From Pseudopyrenochaeta lycopersici (Eukaryota; Ascomycota; Dothideomycetes; Pleosporales; Pseudopyrenochaetaceae): 64,000 bases of DNA. Positions 46,540 through 56,408 of this stretch are shown one piece after another (positions within the stretch are counted from its first letter, which is position 1; the number at the start of each line of letters is the position of its first letter). The position numbers and the translations under genes are program-made. The notes beneath the pieces are model-generated. The model was not told the DNA's origin. It saw only the letters and a program-made list of their open reading frames with translations, and made no database searches. The stretch is from assembly GCA_003313425.1 (NCBI GenBank), contig NHZP01000012.1:124001-188000 (forward strand), given 5' to 3'.

Positions 46540-49500
46540 AACGCGCTAACTTTACTTTTACGCCTACTAATAATAAAATAAATAGTTAAAAAGTAACAAA
46601 AATTACCTGTTATAATTAGTATAAGTAAAGGTGAGGTTAAGAAATAATGTACAGCAACGAAAGGATAAAAACCCCGCCTGCAAAGCTTATTACTTCCCTT
46701 TTTTAATAATTAACTTCTTACTAGCAGCTAACTATTAACCCTTGCTAGACGCTGCTATATTTTATAAACTAGTTTAACTAAGCAAACAATTATAAGCAGT
46801 TCTAGGAGGGACTTACTAGGCACCCTACCTTAACAATCTGTCGTGCTAAAACTCTTACCGCCGCCTCAGACTCTAGGCTTATTAGATAAGTTAGTAACTT
46901 ACTTAAATATATCTAACTAGCCTTAATTAACGCAGCAAATTACGCGTGTGCCTAATTACAGTATTAATTTCTAGAATTACAGATAATACGTTGTACCTTA
47001 GAAGGGCAGGACTACGTTTAAAGACTTCTATAAGGAACTAGTTAAGTAACTATTGTACGTTTAGAAATATATAGTAACTAAGTAGATAATCTCTTACAGC
47101 TTATACGTTAACGAACTTCTTAACCTAGTTAGTGCGGCTGCTTAGGTATTTAAGAATAACGCGGCCCTTATAGCTGAATTTGGAGGTGTGCACTAGTTTA
47201 ACGCCTAGTTTCCTGTAGTTAAAGATATTAAGGACTATTAAGCTAAGTAAGGTAATAAGTTATAATTAGCTATAAGCTACCTTAAGAGCTTACATAAGCC
47301 TCTTTTTAATTAGGTTATTAGTGTATATATAAGTTTAGTTATATACAGCTATTCAGGCGTTACTAACCTTGTATTCCTCCTGCAATAAGTTAAGATTACA
47401 GACCTCGCGCTGTACTCTAACACAGAACTTATTCTACAACTCTAAGATCTAAAAAGGCGTTAAGATAAGTTTGTAAACATAACTAATATTAGTAATATAA
47501 AAGTAACCTTATAAATAATTCCTGCTTATATAACTTAATTATAGGATAATAAGAACTTAAGGGCGTTAGTTACTAAGAATAGGGTTTAAAAAGGTAACAT
47601 AAACATTTATACTTATACACGCAAGAATAATAATAAGTACCTATTCTAGAAAGGAGTACTAAAATAGTTTAGGAAGCTTAAATACTTAAGTAAGGCGCGC
47701 ACTAATATAGTTATAAAAGATAACTAATAGCTTATTAAATAAGGGCTCTAGATACATACGTGTAGGCTTATTATCTCTTAGATTCGCGCTATTAAAGTCG
47801 CAAGATTAAGTAGGTAATTAAGTTAGCCCTCCTGTTAAAGCAGTCTAAGAGTATAGTTACCTATTAAGTATTAGTAACTCTAAAGTAGGTCGCGATCTAT
47901 AGGGAGCTATTAATATTTATAGCACGTGTCTATTAATAAGATTATCTAATTCTCTTAACTTACTTCTTATCTAGAGATAGAACTAATCTAATTAAATAAT
48001 ATTAGGGTAACTTTAAGAAAAGATGTCGCATATCTAGGTAACTAATTACGATTAATACTGTTAGCCTTAGGACTAATTAGCTTAAAGTAAACTTACGCAG
48101 CTACTTAATTTAGAGATAGCTAAGTAGGGACGCTTAAAGCGCTTAACGTAAACCTAGATATCCTAGAAAGTATTAAAGGATAAGAAGATTCTATTATTTT
48201 AGCTTTCGCCCTATATACTTCTTACAGGTGTAAGAATAAAGAATCTATTATAGCTAAGATACTTTTATAAATAAAGCTATATAGGAAAGTTAAGATCTAG
48301 AAGTAGTTTAAGCTTCTACAGGAATAGTACTATAAGACTATTAACTATAGTTAACTATTAGATAAGTAAAGTAACTACGTACCTAATCCTAATTATATCT
48401 ATTACTTTTACTCTACTTATATTATATCTTACGTAGGGGTGTTCTATTATAGTATAAACTACTATTAGATCTAGGAAGTCTTACTTATTTTATACCTCTG
48501 TAAAGATAAGATTAGAGAATATTAAGCTAACCTAGTTATATAAGTTCTTTTTATAAAGTTATACTAAGGTAGCCGCACCTATAAGGATCTTAAGAGCTAC
48601 TAATATAGGCCTATTTAGACTGCACCTAATATTAACTAGGAAGTATTTATAAAGATAATAAAGCTTTAACCTTTAATTAATAAATTTAAATAAATAGGGA
48701 GCATCGTCTGCGACGTCTTTAGCTAGATCTAGAAAGATAAGGAACTAGTTAAAATTATTAATAAAAGCTTTAAGATATATAACTACTATACTTACTAGAT
48801 TAGTAGTAAAAATAACCTTAGTTAGGGACGTATAATGTATTACTTATTACTGCAGCAGCTAGTCTACGGAGATCTTAAATATTACCTAATCTATACAGCT
48901 ATTTAAAGGGAGCCTTACCTTATCTTATACCTATACTACGCTAAATATATAAAACTAGGTAATAAGACTTACTTCTGCTACGTTAATCTTAATATTACTT
49001 AGGCAGTTTACTCTAGACGCAGGGTAGACATAATTTAAAGCAGTGTCTCTTTTAATAATAAGGATAAATATAACTATACTAAGATGTTACTAGGCTTCTA
49101 TAATATTATTAATAGTTACTAAGAATAGCGCGAGAACTTAGGTTAAGATAATAGCACAGGGCTAATTAAATTATAGAGTAATGCTACATACTTCCTATAG
49201 GAACTAAGGGAGAAGTAGCCTAACGTATAATAGACGAAGCAGCTATACAAACAAGGTAAGGTAAGGATTTTAGATCTACGCCTGCTTTATGGCTTAACTG
49301 GACTATCTACTATTAAACGACAAACTGTGCTACCTTAGTACGTGAAAGTTAATAACGACATAGAAACTATAGAGGTTCCTAAGATAGGCAGCTACTAATT
49401 AATTATAACTACTTATTAGCACCTTACTAAGGCCCTATGCACGCCCTCTAGTTACCTAAATAAATATAGAGGTATTAAATAGCCTTTCTTAGGAGCTACG

Positions 49501-50112
49501 TAACCTATTTATAGTTATCTTATCTCACGAGCAGTAGGTAGCCTTATTAGGTAGGACGACCCTATTATTTAAGACGCTATGCACGATATCTTTAACCTAG
49601 ATATAAGTACCTACGAAGATATTATAGTAGAAATATAAGCTAGCTAAAAAGAGACTATAAGGATAGTAAAACGTTACTAGGAGAATATTAAGATGTACGA
49701 AGAGGCTGCGTATTAATTAGATAGTAATATTCCTTCTTAGTCCTACTTCTTTAATAAAGGAAAACACCTAGCTTAGATAAGTAAATAGTACGTTTATAAT
49801 AGAGAGGTTAATAAGGATATAGCCTTATCGCAACTCCTTAACGAATTAAGCTAGGAGGAACGAGCTTAGCCTGATGCGCTTAACTAACGAACAGTGTCTC
49901 TAAGCGCTTATCACCCTTATAGTAGAACCTTATTAGTAGGTTTACTATTAAGCCTGTTAAGTTTACTAGTAAGTATATTACCGCTAACTCCTTACCCTAC
50001 TAGGCTTCCTGTTACCTACGACAAGCTTTATAAGGACCTACTGCTAATAACTAGGCCTGCTAGGAAGTTAACTCGGCAGCTAGGAAGGAGTAAGGGAAGT
50101 AAAGGGACTTAA
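46540..50112 (+). pseudogene. G2 ORF3: large extra protein with 2OG-dioxygenase-like domain
   Basis: A single frame is readable for roughly 1100 codons once RIP stops are ignored, so this was a real ORF. It lies where an env gene would be, but shows no envelope features that I recognise. The first two thirds match nothing I know. Near 48966-48999 the frame reads T-Y-F-C-Y-V-N-L-N-I. The related G3 copy has the same RIP-type changes (Cys from Arg, Tyr from His, Asn from Asp), implying an H-x-D motif. About 100 codons later (49270-49320) L-R-L-L-Y-G-L-T-G-L is the mutated form of a P-H-G-S-T-G-P motif followed by a basic residue. H-x-D plus a distal His and Arg is the metal and 2-oxoglutarate signature. 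The domain assignment is inference. Confidence 0.6.
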
Positions 50113-50351
50113 CGCAGCTAGCGGATTTAGAGCTAAAAGGTTAAGCGAATCTAAGAGATAGAGGATAAAGAGTAAGAGATATAAGGAGATAAGGTGTAGG
50201 TTAGGGGACAGTCTAAGATCTCTTTCGTTCGTAGTTATTTATATTCTATCTTAGGTTAAGTTAACCTTTTTCCTTTATTATTTCCTTTTATTTTACCTCT
50301 TATAATAGGATGCTAAGCTTTATAGGGTAAAGCTCTTAAGTAGGGGAGGTA

Positions 50352-50679
50352 TGTGCTAATGCACTTAGTAACGTAGTTACTAAGGGTATCTTAGCTAGGG
50401 TTAGGTAGGCTTGGCTAGGAAATCTAGGTATAAAGGTAGATAGATAGGACCTCCTTAGGAGGCATCGAATCCACTCAGTATCACCTACGCTGTACTGTCA
50501 AGTCCTGCTTTAACAGAGTCTCGATCATTCAATTTACCGTTGCCTATCTACCCTTGTCTACCTCGTTACCCGTCCCCGCACCTCACCATCTCAACCAACA
50601 CGAGATGCTCAGTTGCTTCCACTGCGCGCAAGGCTACCATCAAAAGGGAGAAGTTGGCTGAGGCCTCTGTTCCTGCACA
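50352..50679 (+). repeat. G2 3' LTR
   Basis: 328 bp. The inner (5') third is RIP-mutated, and the outer (3') half is clean (for example CCTCACCATCTCAACCAAC is kept). Confidence 0.92.
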
Positions 50680-50683
50680 ATAG

Positions 50684-53600
50684 CTATACGATTATAAGAT
50701 TAACCTTAAAGAAGGTAAATAACTTAACCTTAGGCTACTATATAGTATATCCTAAAATAAGCTACTTATATTATATATATACTTTAAAGATAACCTCTTA
50801 AAAGGCTTTATCTAAGCTAGCCTATCTCTTATTACCTTACCTATTATCTTTATTAAGAAACTAGGAGGAGGCGTTTAATTTTATATAGACTACTAAAGCC
50901 TTAATACTATTACTATTAAGAACTAATACCTAATACTACTAATCTAGGAAACTCTAAACTAACTTAGTAGGGCTAAGTACTATATAAAGCTTAATATTAC
51001 TACTACCTTTAACTACCTCTATATTATAGAAGGAGATAAATAGCTAACTACCTTCTATATAAGATACAGTATATTTAAGTACCTTATTATACTCTTTAGC
51101 TTAGCTAACGCGCTAAGTATATTCTAATACTTTATAAACAACGTCCTACGTCTATACCTAGACATTTTCTATACTACCTACCTTAATAATATCTTAATCT
51201 ATAGTAAGAACCTATAGGAGTACTAAGAATATATCTAATCTATTCTTAAAGCCTTATAAGAAGCTAGATTATAACTTAATATTAATAAGTATAAGTTCTA
51301 CTAATCTAAGGTTATATACTTAGGCTATATAATTACTATAAGTAAAGTAAAGATAGACTCTAGAAAGGTTTAAGCTATCTAAGACTAAGAATACCTAAGG
51401 AATATAAAAGATATACAGGCTTTCTTAGGGTTTGCTAACTTCTACTAGAAGTTTATTAATAACTTCTTATATATAGTTACACCTCTAGTACACCTAATAA
51501 AGAAGAACACTAAGTTCTCTTTTACTAACACTTACTGTAAAGTATTTAATAATTTAAAATAAGCCTTTATAACTACTCTAATTCTCTGTTACTTTAACTC
51601 TAACCTACTTATAGTTATTAAGGCTAACGCCTTAGACTACGTAATAGTAGGAGTCCTATCTTAGAAGGATAAGGGAGAGGTCCTCTAGCCTATCCTGTAT
51701 TACTTAAAGAGAATAAACTCTACTAAGAGCAATTTTAAGATATATAATAAGGAATTACTTATAATTATATACTGCTTTAAACACTAGAGACTAGAACTAG
51801 AGAGAGCCTACTTCTTAATTAATATATTAAGTAATTATAAGAACCTATAGTATTTTATAACTATAAAATAACTAAGCTACTAATAAGCCTACTAGTTAGA
51901 GTACTTATCCTATTTTAACTTTATAATTATGTATTAACTAGGTAAGCTAGGAGAAAAACCTAATACACTAACATAACGCTCCTAAGACTAGCCTGCCTAG
52001 GAAGAGGCATATAACGCTCGTAAATAGACACTACTATAACTAGATCTATTTAAATATCTAATATCTAAGGCACTCTCTAGCGCCTATAATCTTTCCTTAT
52101 TAGAAACTAAACGCTCTATCTAAGAGATTATTAACGTAGAATATAACTCTAACCTATTTATATAGGAAATCTTAGCCCTATTAAGGACTAATACTTAGTA
52201 AGCTAAGAAAGTCCTACTCTTAGAATATAAAGAATAAAATTAGCGCCTATACTACTAGAGATAACTAGTAATCCTTATACATAATAAACTTATTATTAAG
52301 CTCTTACGCGCAGTATATAACTCCCCTGCAGGCAGCTACCTAGAATAAGAAAAGATATTAGAAATCCTCTAAAGAGAATACTACTAGCTAAATATATTCT
52401 AGATAATCTACTGTTATATTACTTACTACTATACCTACTAATAATTAAAAGCCTCTCGCGAGAAGTATTACAGCCTACTTAAGCCTCTACTAGTACCTAA
52501 AAGATAATAGTAAGATATATTAGTTAACTTTATAACTAACCTCCCTAAATCTAAAGGATATACTAATATTATAGTAGTAGTTAATTAGCTATCTAAATAC
52601 TACTACCTAATCCCCTGTGCTAAGATAGAAGCTCTAGACGTTGCCTAGCTATTTATTCGCTACGTGTAGGTATATTATAGCCTTCTAAATATAATTATCT
52701 CTAACTATAGCAGATAGTTTATCTCTGCTTTCTTTAATAAACTCTGCAAATAATTAAAAATTAACTAACGCTATTTAACTAGCTACTACCCTAAAACTAA
52801 TAGCTAGACTAAGATTATAAATTTAGTAATAGAGTAGGTCCTACGCGCGTATACAAACTATTAGCAAACTAACTAGGTTAGCTGCTTACCTATCGCTTAA
52901 TTTAAAGCTAATAACATAGTCTTAGAATTAACTAGGTTATCCCTAATAATAGTTTACTTTAGCTAGAACCTATAAATAGGTTTTAAACTACCCTTAAATA
53001 TAAAGAGAGCCCTATACTAGGCTCTACAGGCCTAAGAAGCTAACTAGATAATTAAGAAGATGCGTAATATAATAGAGTTTATCTATAAAGAAATAATATA
53101 GGCTTAAGCCTGTTAATAGGAACACGTAAATAAGAAACGCTTCCTAGTACTTGCGTATAAAGTAGGTAATAAAGTCTAGCTTAATACTTAAAATATCTAC
53201 ACTTAATAAGCCTTAAAGAAGCTAGACTAGAAAAATCTTAGCTCCTACTACGTAGCTAAGAAGATCTCCTCTTACGCGTATAGACTTAAACTACCTAAAT
53301 CTATAAAGATACACCTAGTTTTCTACGTCTTTCTACTCTAACTAGCTGCAGCTAAGTTAGACTACTTACTTAGTTAATAAGTAATACTACTTAGACTAAT
53401 AATAGTAGATAAAGAAGAAGAGTACTTTATTAAAAGTATAGAAGACCTGCGTCTTAATAGATAACGTAACTAATATAAATATCTAGTAAAGTAGATAGGC
53501 TATAATAAGATAAGTTAGGAACCTACTATAGACTTAAAAGATAATTAAGCTATAACTAATTTTTATAAGAGGTACCTTAATACCTTAGAGCTACCTAAAA

Positions 53601-53700
53601 CTACGTAAGAGTACGAGTAAAGTCCTTACTATATAAAGACATAAACCTAATACTAGTAATAATACTACTCTATAAACACCTCTTATAAGAGCTTAAGAGT
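50684..53700 (+). pseudogene. G1 reverse transcriptase, RNase H, integrase, chromodomain remnant
   Basis: The frame resumes directly after the ATAG duplication with Y-D-Y-K-I-N-L-K-E-G-K, the usual start of gypsy RT. The catalytic motif near 51178-51205 reads Y-L-N-N-I-L-I-Y-S, both Asp codons having become Asn. A G-F-A-N-F-Y RNase H junction is at about 51430. Integrase motifs (D-x-x-x-N-L-P-K and a V-V-V-x-x-L-S-K segment) lie at about 52520-52600, with Q-T-N-W-V at about 52870. At 53420-53590 a segment with E-E-Y-F-I-K-S-I ... Y-L-V-K ... G-Y-N resembles a chromodomain, which binds methylated histone H3 in this clade and could steer insertion to heterochromatin. Confidence 0.75.
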
Positions 53701-53713
53701 AAGAGGGGGGTAC

Positions 53714-53935
53714 TATTATAGTAACTACTATAGTTCCTATAACACCTAAATTAGCTAGCCTTATTAAGGCCTAAGCTCGAGTATAGGCCTAGCCCCTAAG
53801 TATTCTTCTGCACCTAAGTTTCTGTTCTCTTCTCTTCTTTACGTAACGTCTTATATTATACCTAAGATTGTACGTAGTATAATAATTAAGCTATTAGTTA
53901 AGCGTTGAAATCCCTACTCGTAGCCTCTCGTGACA
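53714..53935 (+). repeat. G1 3' LTR
   Basis: 222 bp. Its first about 60 bp are RIP-mutated (TGTCACG reads TATTATA) and its last about 40 bp are clean, the mirror of the 5' copy. Confidence 0.9.
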
Positions 53936-54817
53936 CTGCTATAGTGTCTACTCTCTACCTTAAGAGAGGAGGTAGGCCCTAAGGGCTAGTAGGATAACAT
54001 TAAGATATATTTTTGTATTTATCTTACTATTTAAATTGCCTGCGTTATAGGATATTATAAATGTAAAGTTATACCCTAAAACACAGTATATATAAAAGTG
54101 CTACTAAAGCTAAGGATTAGGCTTATAGTCCTCCTTATACTAAATATTCTCCTTTAAGTATTTAACTTTATAGCTAGTATCTCTCTTAATATTCTTTAGA
54201 TACTGTAGCCTAGTTATCTAGTAAATCTTATTATACTAGAGCACACCTCTCTAATCTTAAGAGGTTAGCCGTAGTAGTAATTATATAGTATAATACTTCT
54301 TCCTCTCCTCTACCTATATAGGGGTATGTTTCTCCTTTATAACTGCTTTATAGCTCTTTAACCCTGTCTTAGCTGTTACTCTGCGTTGTATAACGTAAGG
54401 GTAGAACTGAGTATTCTCAGCGCCCTTACTATACTAATATTCCTTTATAATACCTACTCTTTCTGCTAAGTCCTGCTAAGATTTAGATTTTTTAGTAAAT
54501 AGTGCTTTACGTATATAATCTGCTATACTATTAGCATTAGAGGCAGTAGGTTAACAAAGAGCACCTCGTGGATTATGAACATTAGAATGCTGCAGCCGTC
54601 AACACCTGCCTAATGCGAGTATGTCAGGAGCAGTAGACTTTGAAATGTTAAAAACCTCTTAAACTGCTTGTAAACTGCATGGCAACTGCTTCTCCTAGCA
54701 AAAGTAGTACACTGCGAAGATGGCAGAGCGTTGAGGCGTCTCAAGTTAGGCTAATGCAGCTTCATCGCTTAGTACTAGCTCTAGAGGAGGAGTAGTGAAT
54801 CGAATCTTTTTAGGCAT
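53936..54817 (-). pseudogene. Mariner-type transposase, N-terminal part
   Basis: An ATG at complement 54815-54817 opens M-P-K-K-I-R-F-T-T-P-P followed by an L-S-D-E-A segment, then a frame with stops at expected Gln/Trp codons. A helix-turn-helix region and a long basic stretch follow, running to the G1 insertion point at 53936. The 54540-54820 part is hardly mutated, whereas 53940-54540 is heavily RIP-mutated. The gene continues at 16390 on the far side of the nest. Confidence 0.65.
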
Positions 54818-55116
54818 GTAGCAATTGAATTAAGCGCATTAAAATAGGCTATTTTACTATAGAAAAGGCCTTGATATGGGTAGTAGTTGTTCGTTGTTGT
54901 GATGGTTGAGTTGGTGCGGGGCATTGCCCCTATTTCCGGCTTTCCCGATACACGGAGAGATTAGGGCTTGGATTCAAGCTTAGAAGCAAGCTACGCTAGC
55001 CTCCGTTTGTAACGTGTCCCACAAGCGAGCGCCGCGCACAAGCGAGCGCCGCACCCTACCAAGTTTGAGCACCTCTCTTATCTTAACGTACAATAGCTCA
55101 ACGCCACGCTCTTCAA

Positions 55117-56280
55117 ATGCCTTCAAACAAAGCAGATATCTAGCTTACTATCTTAGCTATTTATGCGCATTAAATTAGTAGCAACTAGCCTACTGCAGCA
55201 ATGTTTAACGTGTCTGAAAGAAAATCCGTCGCTGACGCGCTGGGACTCCTGCTTAACGCGATTGCCAGCCCAACTTAAGGAAGCTTACCTAGCTAGAAGA
55301 GGAGGTGATAGTTAATTATATACTTAATCTAGATCAGCGTGGATTTCCGCCTACGTACGCAGCTATACGTGATATAGCTAATAAGCTGCTATTAACGCGT
55401 GGTAGAGGTCTGGTTGGCATAAATTAGCCATCTATATCCTCTGCATGCTACCTTACTCATCTTATCTGCTGCAGCCTCTTAAAGTTAGCTGCTTCTCTCC
55501 TCTTAAGAAGGCGTACAGCCGCTAGATAGAGAGCTTGATTAAGGCCCACATCAACCACATTACTAAGCTTAAATTTCTGCCTGCCTTTAAAGCAGCATTT
55601 GATCAAGCTTTCACTGCAGTCAATATACGCTCAGCATTTCAAGAAGCAGGCCTTGTTCCTCTCCAGCTAGACGTTGTCTTGTCAAGGCTAGATGTCCAGC
55701 TGCGTACGCCATCACCAGCAGCTTAGTTAGGAGCTCGGGAAGGAGCTTAGCTAGGAGCTCAATTAGGAGCTTAATTAGGAGCTCAATTCGGAGCTCAGCT
55801 AGGAGCTCAATTAGGAGCTCAACTAGGAGCTCAGCAAAGAGCTCTCTAGGAGCCTTAAACACCAAGGAACCCACGTGAGTTTGAGGCTCAATCAACTCTA
55901 ATTAGCGATCGCGTTTAACAGTATAAGAGCTTATTATCAGCCTTAATTATTAAGGCGCTTAATTAGTTTATAAAGGGGGCTATAGTAGGGGTATATAGAG
56001 CTAAGCTAATAGAGGGTAGGATTAATAGCCTTAAGAAGGCTAATAAGGCAATAACTTAGCGAAAGCAGCGCAAGAGAAAGTAGATCTAGAAGTAAGGAGT
56101 CTTAATAAAGGGAGTGAGAGAGGATATAGTTACTTAATAAGAGGCTGATTAACAGATTAGGCGTGAAATGCGTTAAAGTAGGGAGCAATTAGGCCTTAGC
56201 AGCCGTGCTCTATCGCGCTGTAAAAGGTGCAGAGAGACTAGGCATAACTCGCGCATCTGTAAAAACGATACTATAGGTGG
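55117..56280 (+). pseudogene. Fot/pogo transposase with DDE core deleted
   Basis: The frame starts near the ATG at 55117 (M-P-S-N-K-A-D-I) and has the N-terminal DNA-binding part ending in D-Q-R-G-F-P-P-like and N-K-L-L-L-T-R-G-R-G-like segments. After about 55440 it jumps to the C-terminal region P-L-K-K-A-Y-S ... K-F-L-P-A-F-K-A-A-F (55535-55726), so the catalytic D-D-D part is absent. A 12-bp repeat tract follows. A C-x2-C-x4-H-x4-C-like knuckle (C-K-R-C-R-E-T-R-H-N) lies near 56220-56270. RIP stops are scattered. Confidence 0.7.
55726..55855. repeat. 12-bp GAGCT tandem repeat
   Basis: About ten degenerate copies of AGGAGCTCAAYT lie within the Fot transposase C-terminal coding region. Both strands stay open across the tract, which explains a Leu-rich frame on the minus strand. 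Confidence 0.9.
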
Positions 56281-56408
56281 TACTTAAGCTTAGATATTAA
56301 TATCTATAGAGTACTTGAATTTATGGTTGAGCTGTACGCTGGTAGAGGTGCTCAAACTTGGTGGGGTGCGGCGCTCGCTTGTGCGCGGCGCTCGCTTGTG
56401 GGACACGT

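Larger units (their letters stand above)
18931..50679 (+). mobile_element. G2: Ty3/gypsy element with third ORF, nested in G1
   Basis: 328-bp LTRs at 18931-19258 and 50352-50679 start TGTGC and end GCACA. ATAG is duplicated at 18927-18930 and 50680-50683. A primer-binding-like site follows the 5' LTR (19262-19276), and a purine tract TAGGGGAGGT precedes the 3' LTR. Plus-strand order is gag (interrupted by G3 at 20272), pol (interrupted by G4 at 37917), then a long extra ORF with a dioxygenase-like domain (about 46540-50112). All frames carry RIP stops. Confidence 0.9.
16396..53935 (+). mobile_element. G1: Ty3/gypsy chromodomain retrotransposon, RIP-damaged, nested host of G2-G4
   Basis: 222-bp LTRs at 16396-16617 and 53714-53935 begin TGTCACG and end with the inverse CGTGACA. 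The target duplication CTGCT is present at 16391-16395 and 53936-53940. A purine tract (AAGAGGGGGG) precedes the 3' LTR. Internal order on the plus strand is gag with a zinc knuckle (about 17577-17615) and protease (about 17900-17960), then interruption by G2 at 18931, then reverse transcriptase, RNase H, integrase and a C-terminal chromodomain (about 53420-53590). Every ORF is broken by RIP stops. G1 inserted into the transposase of the mariner element. Confidence 0.9.
15979..54961 (-). mobile_element. Mariner-type element split by nested retrotransposons
   Basis: The left inverted repeat (15979-16012) and the right one (about 54928-54961) share C-T-C-T-C-C-G-T-G followed by an A-A-A-G-C-C-G-G-A-A-A-T block in opposite orientation. 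TA dinucleotides flank at 15977-15978 and 54962-54963. The transposase reads on the minus strand. The element proper is only about 1.4 kb (15979-16395 plus 53936-54961); everything between 16396 and 53935 is a later insertion. Its interior is partly RIP-mutated, while the ends are clean. Confidence 0.82.
55012..56408 (+). mobile_element. Fot/pogo-type element, internally deleted
   Basis: Near-perfect inverted repeats of about 65 bp begin ACGTGTCCCACAAGCGAGCG (55012 onward, mirrored to 56408) and contain two copies of AAGCGAGCGCCGC. TA lies on both sides (55010-55011 and 56409-56410). At 1397 bp it is shorter than autonomous relatives because the catalytic core is missing. It is adjacent to the mariner element but outside it. 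Confidence 0.88.

Noticed and set aside
46540..50112. Interpreting G2 ORF3 as a retroviral-type envelope gene because of its position
   Set aside because: No signal peptide, fusion-type segment or membrane anchor pattern is seen, and the H-x-D and distal His motifs point to an enzyme.
55620..55895. Leu-rich minus-strand frame resembling an amphipathic repeat protein
   Set aside because: It is produced by the 12-bp GAGCT tandem repeat inside the Fot transposase coding region.
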